A stretch of DNA of 64,000 nucleotides from Clavaria fumosa (lineage: Eukaryota > Basidiomycota > Agaricomycetes > Agaricales > Clavariaceae), in assembly GCA_951802425.1 (NCBI GenBank), contig OX637795.1:248001-312000 (forward strand), read 5' to 3'. Shown piece after piece: positions 29,930 through 39,619 of the stretch (positions are counted from its first letter, which is position 1; each line of letters opens with the position of its first letter). The notes under the pieces are model-generated. The model was not told where the DNA came from. It did no database searches and saw only the letters and a list, made by a program, of their open reading frames with translations. The translations under genes were made by a program, and so were the position numbers.

Positions 29930-32900
29930 CTACACTCGGGCCCCCAGGATGCGGGTGAGCCCTGGAAGGGGGGAGAGGCTAACACCTCTGTAAAGATAGA
30001 CGACGCCTACCTCGAAGGCAGGCGTGAGTACTGGTTTAACCAGTACGCTGAGCTCTTTGGGGGAGTTCCCCCCAGACCGCCGCCGTTTCAGGTGGTGAAC
30101 CACTGCATACGCTTAATAGACGAAAAGCAAGTCTATAATTATTACCTGCCTCGGTGTGCTGAGGCATTTAAGGAACAATTCCTTGAGAAAGTGAACCGTT
30201 ATATTACTAACAGTTGGTGGGAAGCAGGAGCGGCATTGCAAGCAGCTCCTATGTTATGCATACCAAAAAGCAGCCGGAACCCACTGCTACGGACGGTCGT
30301 AGACTGTCGGAAATGGAATGCGAACACAGTACGGGATATTACCCCGTTGCCTGATCAGGACCAGATCAGGCAGGATGTGGCTAGAGCCGCGTATAGGTCA
30401 AAGATTGACCTATCAGACACGTACAAGCAAGTATGCATAGAACTTGAGGATGTGTGGAAGACGGCCTTTGCAACCGTCTTGGGCACCATGTTCTCACAGG
30501 TGATGCAGATAGGGGATTATAATGCCCCTGCTACCTTCCAATGCCTGATGACGCACATATTTCGTCATCAGTTGGGAAAGTACATGCATGTGTACTTAGA
30601 CGATGTATTCGTCTTCTCCAAGACCTTGGAGGACCATGAGCATCACTTAAAGACGGTCTTTGAGACCCTCAAAGGCGCGAGCCTTTTCTTGAGTAAGAAG
30701 AAGTGCTCGTTATACGCGAAGAGCGTAGATTGCTTAGGGCATATTATAGATGCCCGAGGAATCCACATCACAGTGGATAAAATGGATAAAATCTGTAACT
30801 GGAAAACGCCAACAAGCGTTAACAAGGTGCAGAGGTTCCTCGGATTAGTACAGTACATCGGACAGTTCATGCCCAATCTGTCCGCTTATACTGGCCCTTT
30901 GGCTAGTCTGTGTAGTGAAACACGAATGTTTCACTGGAGACCACTCCATGACAAGTGTATGGAGGTGATTAAGGCATTGGCATGTAAAATGCCAATATTA
31001 CACCCAGTAGACGTGGCGGTACAGGAGCCAATATGGCTCGTGTGCGACGCCTCGGTGTCAGGCGTAGGGGCCATGTATGGCCAGGGAAATACATGGGAAA
31101 CCTGCTGTCCAGCAGGGTTTATGTCTAAAAGGTTCAGCCTGGCCCAGTTTAGTTACAAAACCTGGGACCGGGAGGCCTTAGCGATTGTCGAATCGCTACA
31201 GAAATGGGAGGATAAACTCCTCGGTAGACGAATCAACATGGTCACAGACCACGAAGCGCTGGGGTTCTTTAAGAACCAAACACGCTTGTCTGGCCGGCAG
31301 GCCAGGTGGATGGAATATATGGAGAGGTTTGACTACTCCATCACTTACATTAAAGGCGAGAGCAACAAAGTTGTGGATGGCCTTTCGCGTTACCATATGA
31401 GTGATGCAACAGATGAGATTCATCCAGATCACGAGTATGTGAAGGCGGACGTTCGCCTTGACCCTGAAGGGGACGAGTTGCCCTGCGGACGCCTGGAGGA
31501 GGTGCGCGCACTGCGAGTACGCGCACCTGCCACGGACCAGGAGACCGAGCAGGAGCAATCGCCGCCTGTGCCCCAAGCGGACGGGGATGTGAGGGACGAG
31601 ACGCTCGTGCCCTTAAGGCCCTGCGTGGAAGGGGGGGATAGCAGGATGCTGCAAAGCATCCATGACAGCTATGAACAGGATCGCCTGTTCAAAATAATTT
31701 TGGAGAAACCAGGAAACTACACTGGTTTTAAGATCAGGGATGACCTGATCTTCGCTGAGAATAAAAAGGGAGATGAGGTGCTCTGCGTGCCTCGTACCCT
31801 TCATGAAGGGAAAAGCATCCATGGGAGAATAATCCAGGAAGCCCATGCGGTCCTAGGACACATGGGGTCGCGGATAACAATGGATTACGTCTGCCGTTAC
31901 TACTGGTGGCCATCGGTGTCTAAAGACATCAATAAGTTTTGCTCGTTGTGCGGCGTGTGCCAGACGAGCAAGACTTCCCCTCAGAAGCCGCAAGGGCTTC
32001 TACACACCCTTCCGATCCCCAGGCGGCCCTGGGAATCAATAGGAATGGACTTCGTAGGTCCATTTCCTATGTCGAAAGAGGCGGACTACCTCTGGGTGGT
32101 GATCTGCCGCCTCACTTCACTGGTACACCTAGTACCAGTTACTGTTTCGGTAATGGCAGCAGAGCTAGCCTGGCTCTTCCTAACCCATGTAGTGAGACTG
32201 CATGGGTTGCCAGGATCGATTGTGTCCGATTGTGATCCAAGATTTACGTCTGCCTTTTGGCAGGAAACACAACGACTACTCGGTGTCAAGCTGCGGATGT
32301 CCACAGCTTTCCATCCGCAGACGGATGGAGCGATGGAACGGTCGATCCGATCCGTGTCTCAGATCCTCCAATCTGTGGTCCAACCGGACCAGACAGACTG
32401 GGCGGAGCGAATCCCAATGGTTGAATTCGCCATTAATGCGTCAATAAGCGCGTCGACGGGGTTTGCCCCATTTGAGCTCACCTATGGGTACATGCCCCAG
32501 ATGATGGCAGAGTTGCCAGACGACCTCCGGGCGGTGCCCAGAGGGGTACAGATGTTCGCGGAGAAAGCCGCACTCAACCTTGCAATGGCGCACGATGCGA
32601 TTATAGAAAGTCGCGTCCACCAGACCTTTTACGCTAACCAGCGTAGACGGGCAGAGCACCCGTTTAGAGAGGGAGAATTAGTCTACCTCTCAACAGAGAA
32701 CTTGAATCTCCCTAAAAAACGAGCTAGAAAGCTCATGCCGAAGTTTATTGGGCCATACCCAATACGGTCGTGTAGACCGGAATCGTCTACGTACGAGCTG
32801 GAGCTCCCCGACTCGCTAAAGTCGAGGAGAATCCATCCGACATTCCATGTCAGCCGGTTGCGGCAACATGAACCAAACGACGACACGTTGTTTCTGCATC

Positions 32901-33163
32901 ATGAAGTGAAAGTCTTTTATGACTTTGGTGTGGATCCAAAGGAGGAATGGCTAGTAGACACCATTATTGGCCATAGGTGGGAAGGCCGCCACCTGGAATG
33001 CGAGGTTCGATGGAACCTCAGGGATACGACCTGGGAGCCGTACATGGGGGTCGAAGAGCTGGCTGCTCTAGACCATTACCTTGAACTACAAGGTGTAGAC
33101 TCATGGAGGGTGCTACCTAGGCACCCTCGAGCAGAGTGTGGACGGAGCGCCCGCGCGGAGTAG
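29930..33163 (+). CDS. pol: pol: RT, RNase H, integrase, chromodomain (copy A, intact)
   Basis: Continuous from the TGA at 29927 to 33163, about 1077 codons; the usual ORF call would begin at 30092. RT: TVVDCRKWNANTVRDITPLP and active site HVYLDDVFVFS (about 30590). RNase H: VCDASVSGVGAMYG (about 31045), TDHEALGFF. Integrase: zinc-binding part around GHMGS and CSLCGVCQ (about 31850-31965), core GMDFVGPFP, IVSDCDPRF and DGAMERS giving D, D and E. C-terminal chromodomain: EEWLVDTIIGHRW, ECEVRWNLRDTTWEPYM (about 32940-33045), the mark of chromoviruses that target chromatin. IVSDCDP probably was SDRDP (CGT to TGT). Confidence 0.95.
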   Translation, partial: LHSGPQDAGEPWKGGEANTSVKIDDAYLEGRREYWFNQYAELFGGVPPRPPPFQVVNHCIRLIDEKQVYNYYLPRCAEAFKEQFLEKVNRYITNSWWEAGAALQAAPMLCIPKSSRNPLLRTVVDCRKWNANTVRDITPLPDQDQIRQDVARAAYRSKIDLSDTYKQVCIELEDVWKTAFATVLGTMFSQVMQIGDYNAPATFQCLMTHIFRHQLGKYMHVYLDDVFVFSKTLEDHEHHLKTVFETLKGASLFLSKKKCSLYAKSVDCLGHIIDARGIHITVDKMDKICNWKTPTSVNKVQRFLGLVQYIGQFMPNLSAYTGPLASLCSETRMFHWRPLHDKCMEVIKALACKMPILHPVDVAVQEPIWLVCDASVSGVGAMYGQGNTWETCCPAGFMSKRFSLAQFSYKTWDREALAIVESLQKWEDKLLGRRINMVTDHEALGFFKNQTRLSGRQARWMEYMERFDYSITYIKGESNKVVDGLSRYHMSDATDEIHPDHEYVKADVRLDPEGDELPCGRLEEVRALRVRAPATDQETEQEQSPPVPQADGDVRDETLVPLRPCVEGGDSRMLQSIHDSYEQDRLFKIILEKPGNYTGFKIRDDLIFAENKKGDEVLCVPRTLHEGKSIHGRIIQEAHAVLGHMGSRITMDYVCRYYWWPSVSKDINKFCSLCGVCQTSKTSPQKPQGLLHTLPIPRRPWESIGMDFVGPFPMSKEADYLWVVICRLTSLVHLVPVTVSVMAAELAWLFLTHVVRLHGLPGSIVSDCDPRFTSAFWQETQRLLGVKLRMSTAFHPQTDGAMERSIRSVSQILQSVVQPDQTDWAERIPMVEFAINASISASTGFAPFELTYGYMPQMMAELPDDLRAVPRGVQMFAEKAALNLAMAHDAIIESRVHQTFYANQRRRAEHPFREGELVYLSTENLNLPKKRARKLMPKFIGPYPIRSCRPESSTYELELPDSLKSRRIHPTFHVSRLRQHEPNDDTLFLHHEVKVFYDFGVDPKEEWLVDTIIGHRWEGRHLECEVRWNLRDTTWEPYMGVEELAALDHYLELQGVDSWRVLPRHPRAECGRSARAE

Positions 33164-33296
33164 TAAACGCGATCGAGCCAGACTGCTGGGTCGTTAGCCA
33201 CAGTGATTAAGTCACGTGGTGGCTCCACCGTAAGGTACAAAACCTTAAGAGGGCCCGCCCTCTTTTTCTCTTTTTCCTCATCAGCCATTTGTTACA

Positions 33297-35423
33297 ATGG
33301 ATGATCTGATGGGGGAAACCCCATCTCCTCGCACTACCCGCGCCGCCGCTGCTACTGCCGCCGTCCCTGGCCTCGCGCCAGGGAACTCACTGCCGACGAG
33401 CATCGTCGGAACGGCTGGGTTGTCCCAGCCGTCGTTGTCGCAAGGGGAGGAAACTCTCCCCTGTGTCCAGGATCACATGATCCATGCGATCACCCACGGA
33501 TCCCGGTGCACTCAGTGTATCGGATTCCATCGTCACATCTTCGAGTCGCTGCTGCACTCGGACAAAGCGTTTCAACAAACGCTTAAGGAAGCACAGGAAA
33601 GCGCTAGGCGTGAGCTCGAGCCGGAGCTCGGAATGATACAGTGCAAGTTGGATGACTTGCATGAAGAGTATGAGAAGGGCAATGCCCTTTGCGCCGGGCA
33701 CTGGCAAAAGCTTGAAAAAGCTTACGATAGCCTGGATAAGGTCGAGGCCAACCTTAGAAAGGCGAAGGAGAAGGTTCTCTCCTTGACAGAAAAGTTGGCA
33801 AGCGCCAACGAGGAGCTTGCCGCAGTGCGAATGGCAGTGAAAGGGAAGGGACCTGACAGGGATCCCTTGGAGCGGGACCCTAAAAGGGCCCGCACTGCTG
33901 TCTCATACGCAGACATAGCGCCACCTATGGGGGACGTGGACGTCCCCATGAACATTGAGGAGGGGTATCCCCCTCTTCCACCTGCTGGTGTTAGCCAGCA
34001 GAACCCCGATGCCTCACTGAGGCATAAACGAACGTTTGCGGAGACGGTGCTTGCACCTCCGACAAGGGGTTATCCCTTTAATGCCCCCTGCCCGGACAGG
34101 GCTCCGGATGGCTATCCCTGGCCATCAGGGATGTCTGTCAAGCCCGGTGCGTGGGCTGTCGAGTTGAAGACAGTTGAGGAGGTGATAGCCCTCAACCAGC
34201 AGGCGCATCATGGAGCGCCTGACGGCAGTTATGATATGACTGCTGTAATGAAGATGCGATGGGCCATTAAGGAGGCCCAGAAGAACGCGGCAGTGGGAAA
34301 GCTGCCTACACCAGTTGAGGACTGGCTGTTGAGGAACTGGAGAGTTCCTGCCGGCATCGAAAAATCGGCAGACCGGGTGGCACGCCATCTGCAGGAGCAG
34401 ATGTTGCGAGAGAGCGGAGGGATGGGCGACCCATCCCTGAGGGCAGGACCCTTGGAAGTCGCAGGAGGGGGAGCACCCTCCTATCCATCGTACCAGACAT
34501 TGCCGCTGACAGCGGCAAGAGTGGTTGCGCCTCCCATTAGGGAGTTTGTAGAGACCGGGGAGCCGTTGCTCCCCCAAGAGCTGTGGCTCTCCTTTGTAGG
34601 GGAGAAGGGAGAAATTCCCCCTATGAACCCGAAAGGCGACAGAGGCGCAGTGTCAGACCTGCGCTGCTGGGCCGCCGACATAAGGATGGGCAGAGCGGCC
34701 GTCCTTGGTATTGATAAGGACAGGGACTCACCCCTGTCCTTTGCACGCAAGGTGGCCATCTGGCATACCATAATGGCGTGCGCACCGTCCCGGGCCTGAA
34801 TGCGGCGCCCGTTCCTAGCTATGGCTGTAGCCCTCTTTGTGTCAAAGGGGGCATATGCGCAGGCCATTAAAGGGAGAGTCCTCCCTGCATGACGTTCCAG
34901 GCACTGGAACACAAAGATAACGCCAACCGTCGCACAGAAGATTGAGGCGTTTGTAGACGCCGGAGTCTCCATTGGGGAAACGGAGCTCTGGGACGAATTT
35001 GTACTTGCGTGGGCACGCGAGTACGTGCGAAAGGGGAATGCCCCCTTGGACGATGATATCCAGCTAGCGCTGGGTGAACGGGAGAAGCCTCCCATACCAC
35101 CCCAGACATATGCACTGCTAGAGTGCATAGGGCGCGGGGCGCATCCGTGCCATCTTCGGTTAAGCGAGAAGGCGGGAGACAAACGGAGGGGCGATGCGCC
35201 CCTGGAAGACGGTGGAAGCACGTCCACCGTTAGAAACCCCCTAGGGCTACCTATTGGGGGTTTAACAATATCCCAGACAGAGGGTGCGGGGCCCTCTCAA
35301 AAACAAAAGAAAGCGGCTAAGTCATCAGCCGCTAAGGCCACGAAGAGGCCTGTTGTGTCGTCGCCCGACTGGAGCGACAACAAGGGCGAGCCGCCGTGCG
35401 ACTACGAGCAGGGCTCGGACTAA
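33297..35423 (+). pseudogene. ORF3 of copy A, extra 3' gene with two stops
   Basis: A 709-codon sense frame after pol, starting ATG 33297, broken by TGA at 34797-34799 and 34890-34892, where copy B has CGA. Visible parts: a Pro/Ala N-terminus; SRCTQCIGFHRH, a possible zinc site; a charged heptad-rich region (about residues 85-185) likely to form a coiled coil; KRARTAVSYADIAPP; LPTPVEDWLLRNWRVP; and a Lys/Ala-rich end (QKQKKAAKSSAAKA). No signal peptide or clear membrane segment is seen, so it is not an obvious env. I do not recognise the family. It might assist particle assembly or RNA binding, but that is a guess. Expression could need splicing or a subgenomic transcript. Confidence 0.8.
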
Positions 35424-35715
35424 GCGTCCGAGCTCTTTAAAAACATATGCCTACCCCGCAGGATGAGACAGCGGCACTTGGGGCACCCCCCACCGGGGTG
35501 TGCCGCTCGTGACACGCTGTCCAACTGGGGGCAGGTCACGCAGACCACCGGGGAGGACCCGTCAGCACCAGGCGAAGGCCCCAGGAGGGGATCGCGCCCG
35601 GTGACATGGCGGTAACCCTGCCCAAGGGGATGCGCCCCTTGTAACATTATTCTACTTCTGCTCGTCGTCCCGCACTGCCCGCGCATTGGCTCTGGTTGGG
35701 GCCTCTCCGGAGGGG

Positions 35716-35940
35716 TGTAAGGCTATAGGCCTTTTCTATTCTTTTATTACATAATATACATACCATAATAGTCTACTAGCATAGCCGCTTAGGCTATGCT
35801 TACATCAGCGGCCCCTAGAGGGCTGCTCGCCTATATATATCGTGTCGCGACTGTACAGAGAGGGTAGATCCCTCTACATAGAACTACCATACTCAATATA
35901 CAGTTGAGTCCGGTTCTTTTGAGGGATAGAAAGCATTACA
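35716..35940 (+). repeat. 3' LTR of copy A
   Basis: 225 bp, TGTAAGG...TTACA. It differs from the 5' LTR (27057-27281) at about 5 sites, about 2 percent, so the insertion is not very recent. ATTTC follows at 35941. Confidence 0.95.
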
Positions 35941-35945
35941 ATTTC

Positions 35946-37378
35946 TCCCAGGAACTGCAACTGCATCTGCAGGGCATAGGGAAATATGTGAGAGTGATGG
36001 ATATTGTGGAGTATCTGGATAAACCAGAGGTGAAGGCTAAGCTCGGACTTACCAGAACCATCCACCTTGCTACCGCACAGCGCTGGATGAGGAAGATCAA
36101 CTATCGGTGGACTGAAACTCCCACTGGCCAGTATGTTGATGGCCATGAACGTGAGGACATAGTGCGATACCGTCAAATGGTGTTTCTCCCTGCTTTAGCC
36201 GAGGCCCTGTGCCGGTCCCGCATTTACAGTCCAGATGGAGAGCCTGTAGAGGGCCCATGCCAGTCTCCCCGCAGGATTGTAATCTGGTTTCATGACAAGT
36301 CTACTTTCTATGCAAATGATCACAGAACCAAACGCTGGGTACACAAAACAGAGACTGCAGTTCCCCATGCAAAAGGCGAGGGTGTTTCGCTGATGGTAGC
36401 TGACTTCATGAGTGCCAATTACGGATGGCTTCAGTCTCCTGATGGGCAAGAATCAGCACGCATCCTTTTCAAAGCCGGGAAACAGCGTGACGGTTATTTC
36501 ACACATGACAATATCCTCAAGATGACCACATGTTTATCTATGATAATGCAACAATACACGCTAAACGAGGCGATGGTGCACTCTCAGCTCGCCATATGCC
36601 CAAATCCAAGCCGAAAAATTCGCACGAGTGGGATGGAATGGACTGGGGAACTGACCGCAATCCGAAGAATTGGGGGGTTGAGGTTAACATGGTTGGAGCG
36701 GACAGGAAGCCAATCTATGGTCCCAATGGTGCGATCTTGAGGCACAAGGTTCCTATGGTCGATGGAACCTTTGCAGATGGGTCACCACAGCCATTTTACT
36801 ACCCTAGTGGACATGAATTCGCCGGCATCTTCAAAGGGATGGCTGCCATACTTCAGGAACGTGAGTATGAGGGGGTTCAGAAGCTTCGTGCGGAGTGTCC
36901 GAAGTTCCAGTGCAAGCCGGGCAGCATGCACTGCTGTTGTCGGCGCATCCTTTTCAATGAGCCTGATTTCGTCAATGTCAAGTCACTGTTGGAGACTCAC
37001 TGCAAAGATCAAGGATTCTCAGTCACTTTCCTGCCAAAGTTCCATTGCGAGCTCAGCCCCATCGAGCAGTGTTGGGGATGCTCGAAGCGGGTATATCGAA
37101 TGTTCCCTCCCTCGTCTAAGGAATCTGACCTTGAACGAAATGTTCTTAACGCTTTGGGATCAGTCTCACATGAAGCAATGCGAAAGTATGTCAGCTACAT
37201 CACCTTTCTTCAGTACTGACTCTTACCTAGGTTCTCTACCCAGTCTCTGAGGTTCTCTGACGCATACAGGAAGGGTCTGAATGGCCAACAGGCAGCCTGG
37301 GCAACAAAGAGGTATCATGGGCATAGAGTACTTCCAATGCAGATTATTGAGGAGCTAGGGAGGGCCAGTCTGCCCTAG
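35946..37378 (+). pseudogene. DDE transposase, 3' part after the chromovirus
   Basis: Continues from 27056. Motifs: IVIWFHDKSTFYANDHRTKR (first Asp of the DDE triad), VADFMSANYGWLQSPDG, ILFKAGKQRDGYFTHDN, then in another frame FIYDNATIHAKRGDGALSAR (second Asp), CCCRRILFNEPDFVNVKSLL and FHCELSPIEQCWG (Glu). The frame changes near 36525 between THDNILKMTT and FIYDNAT, where family members as I remember them have about 15 more residues, so a small deletion broke the gene. A 45-bp intron (37186-37230) restores phase to a last exon with DAYRKGLNGQQAAWATKRY and stop 37378. This is a DDE_3-like (IS630/Tc1-type) transposase, catalytic triad present but no longer in one frame. Confidence 0.85.
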
Positions 37379-37463
37379 AAGCAGAGTTTGCAAGCATGGA
37401 TGGCAGCAGCGACAGTGTTGTGCTGCCATCACATTGTTGTCACAGAACCATCACACATTGTCA

Positions 37464-38555
37464 CACATGCACCCCAAACCTTGCAAATGCTACTCGTCCT
37501 TCAATTTGTTGAAATCTGGAATTATAATGACATGGGATTGTGTACAATTGACTATTGACCTCTGAAGCAATATTTTAATTAAATTGCTGTGAGAGCATAT
37601 GCTGAGTGAAATACATCGTTTGTCACGCATAAATCAGTTTTATCACATGATGTAACTGTTTGTGAATGTGGTCTACCTTACAAATGTGGGGTGTCCAGAT
37701 TCAGAATCTCCTGATTTTTGCTGATTTTTTGGTGTATAAAAAGTCATATTTTGCAAGCCATGCAAAAAAAATCCCACAGTCATAGCAGCTTACCAAAAGC
37801 AGCTATGCCTGATTGGTAAGCTGTACCTGAGGGACCAGGCACAGGGCTGCTCAATTTCGAGTTTTTGTTTTTATTTTTAGCATATTTTGTTTGCCATTGT
37901 TTGTCAGGGGACCCTGCAATAGGCAGGGCAGGCCTGGGAAAGGACATGTATTGTAATACTGTACCATTTCGACCACATGTTTGTCACGTGTCACGTGGGC
38001 CTCTGAACTGAACACAAACTGCATGACTGTCACGCAATATTTTCATAGATGAACTTGGAGGCATGACTAATTTCAATGAGCCTCGAAGTCATTATTGTAC
38101 CTACTGCTTTTCAATTTATGCCTTTGCCCTCTCCCCCCTTCTTGTATCTCTTCTAGTTGTTTAACAATTGCTGCAATACTCAACTGCTGAGCCTCCTCCA
38201 CCTCCTCTGCCACATCCTCTGCAAGCACGACAACACCTTGAACTTGTTTCAACCCTGGTCACACATCATGTTGAGCTCTGAACTCCGAGTGGATGTGTGA
38301 CCACCTGCTTATGTAAGTGTGGCGTGAACATGTGGTCGAAATGATACAGTATATTGCATGGCTATTGTCAGGGCAGGCCTGGGAAAGGCAGGGCAGGCCT
38401 GGAAACAGAATCACTGTCACAGTCTTGCATTGTATTGTAGTCTGTATTGTAATCTGCATTGTAATGACAAATAATCTTGCAAGAAAAAAGTATTGTAACT
38501 ACACTCAATCTTGCAATAGCATTATATTGTAATTAGAAGATACTCTTGCAAGAAT
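37464..38555. repeat. Right terminal inverted repeat, interrupted by a MITE
   Basis: Matches 25565-26298 in reverse complement on both sides of the 391-bp insertion (37959-38349). The block GCAGGGCAGGCCTGGGAAAG occurs once on each side of the insertion, as its reverse complement does in the left arm. Confidence 0.82.
37959..38349. mobile_element. 391-bp TA-flanked MITE
   Basis: TA precedes (37957-37958) and follows (38350-38351). The ends are inverted: CTGTACCATTTCGACCACAT on the left, CTGTATCATTTCGACCACAT as reverse complement of the right. A TA duplication with such ends fits a Tc1/mariner-type non-autonomous element. It has no coding frame. It inserted in the right arm of the DDE transposon. 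Confidence 0.9.
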
Positions 38556-38664
38556 CTGGCAGCATCAGGTGATTGTGACAGGCCATGTAGGTATTTTTAT
38601 GTATTGAATCACTCTTATCAGAAGTTATGGATGTTGTATGGATTGGTCTGATTAGAGGGGAGGA

Positions 38665-38760
38665 AATCAATATATTGAAACCTCTCATATCATCTCCAAT
38701 ACATTGTTGGGTTCTGATATTTGATATATTGAAATCTCTCATATCATCATCTCCAATCAG
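38665..38760. repeat. Short direct repeat, two copies
   Basis: ATATATTGAAACCTCTCATA and ATATATTGAAATCTCTCATA, each followed by TCATCTCCAAT, about 50 bp apart. Confidence 0.7.
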
Positions 38761-38849
38761 ACTCCTCAGGACTCCATGCAGATTGGAGGCAAAGTCTCAA
38801 GGAGTATTTGCAGTCAGTTATTACAGTCTGAATTGACTTCATGACTCTG

Positions 38850-39175
38850 TGCAGTTCCTCAGGACTCCAGTCAGATGCCTCAGGACTCCAGTTGGACTCC
38901 TCAGGACTCCAGTCAGACTCCTCAGGACTCCAGTTGGACTCCTCAGGACTCCAGTCAGACTCCTCAGGACTCCAGTTGGACTCCTCAGGACTCCAGTCAG
39001 ACTCCTCAGGACTCCAGTTGGACTCCTCAGGACTCCAGTCAGACTCCTCAGGACTCCAGTTGGACTCCTCAGGACTCCAGTTGGACTCCTAAGGACTCCT
39101 GCAGACTCCAGTCAGACTCCTAAGGACTCCTGAGGACTCCAGTTGGACTCCTCAGGACTCCTAAGGACTCAACAG
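38850..39175. repeat. 21-bp satellite array (CTCAGGACTCCAGT unit)
   Basis: About a dozen copies of CTCAGGACTCCAGTYRGACT in a row. The 21-bp period keeps all three plus frames open, giving SSGLQLD-like and PQDSSWT-like products that I regard as artefacts. The array runs into a further irregular GGACTCC-rich stretch and abuts the tRNA-headed repeat at 39222. Confidence 0.9.
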
Positions 39176-39221
39176 AGCTAAGGACAAGGGCTATAGGGAT
39201 TATATTGGCTAAGATAACTGT

Positions 39222-39612
39222 GGCTGCATGGCATAGCTGGTAATTGCATTTCCAAGCGACACAAGGATTTGGGTTCAACTCTGGCTGGTGACATTTGTTT
39301 TCTTCCATTATGCTCAGACTCCAGTGGACTCCAGTGGACTCCAATCAAGTCCAGTGAGTCCAATCACAGTCCTGACACAGTCCAGTGGAGTCCAATCACA
39401 GTCCTAACACAGTCCAGTGGAGTCCAATCATAGTCCTGACCCAGTCCAGTGGAGTCCAATCATAGTCCTGACCCAGTCCAATCACAGTCCAGTGGGACTT
39501 GGTTCAGAGTCCTGTGGAGTCCTGAGGACTCTGACTGGAGTCCGAGGAGTCTGACTGGAGTCCAAGGAGTCCGGTGGAGTCCATTGGAATGGGTGGACCA
39601 GTGTAAAGTCTT
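39222..39612 (+). repeat. SINE-like repeat, tRNA head plus GGAGTCC array
   Basis: TGGCATAGCTGG (about 39234) fits an RNA polymerase III A box and GGGTTCAACTC (about 39275) a B box. A CATTTGTTTT link follows, then an irregular AGTCCAGTGGAGTCCAATCA array, then a tail GTGGAGTCCATTGGAATGGG to GTGTAAAGTC. The same order of parts recurs at 42615-43172. It looks like a tRNA-derived SINE whose body has expanded into a satellite. Confidence 0.6.
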
Positions 39613-39619
39613 GCAAACA

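Larger units (their letters stand above)
27057..35940 (+). mobile_element. Chromovirus (Ty3/Gypsy) copy A, full length
   Basis: 8884 bp with 225-bp LTRs (27057-27281 and 35716-35940) that differ at about 5 positions, bounded by ATTTC duplications (27052-27056 and 35941-35945). Order: leader, gag, CCHC knuckle, protease, RT, RNase H, integrase, chromodomain, then an extra ORF before the 3' LTR. The gag and ORF3 frames are broken and pol is intact. The whole element, LTRs included, is crowded with short hairpin-forming inverted repeats. The LTR has a CTATATATA box (27172-27180) and a 9-bp-stem hairpin (AGCATAGCC/GGCTATGCT). Confidence 0.96.
25565..38555 (+). mobile_element. DDE transposon with long inverted ends, split by a chromovirus
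   Basis: The outer arms (about 25565-26298 and 37464-38555, the latter enlarged by a 391-bp MITE) are inverted copies of about 700 bp. Removing the chromovirus (27057-35940 plus one copy of its ATTTC duplication) and the MITE leaves about 3.7 kb with a single transposase gene. The outermost 200 bp carry many TTGCAAGA and GTATTGTAAT motifs in both arms. The target duplication of the element itself could not be fixed; the outer edges are accurate to about 10 bp. Confidence 0.85.

Noticed and set aside
34481..35227. 248-codon minus-strand frame in copy A
   Set aside because: It is antisense to ORF3, with no intron or domain. Sense ORF3 is conserved in both copies.
33297..35423. ORF3 as an envelope gene
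   Set aside because: No signal peptide, no clear transmembrane segment and no glycoprotein-like cysteine pattern.
38841..39133. Three parallel frames of 82-94 codons
   Set aside because: The satellite period of 21 bp keeps every frame open; not evidence of coding.
38850..39175. Regular short repeats that could suggest a CRISPR-like array
   Set aside because: The 21-bp units are contiguous with no unique spacers, and the sequence is eukaryotic.
39222..39300. Functional tRNA gene
   Set aside because: A and B boxes are present but I cannot draw a good cloverleaf, and the same head occurs in a dispersed repeat. The one at 42615 was rejected for the same reason.
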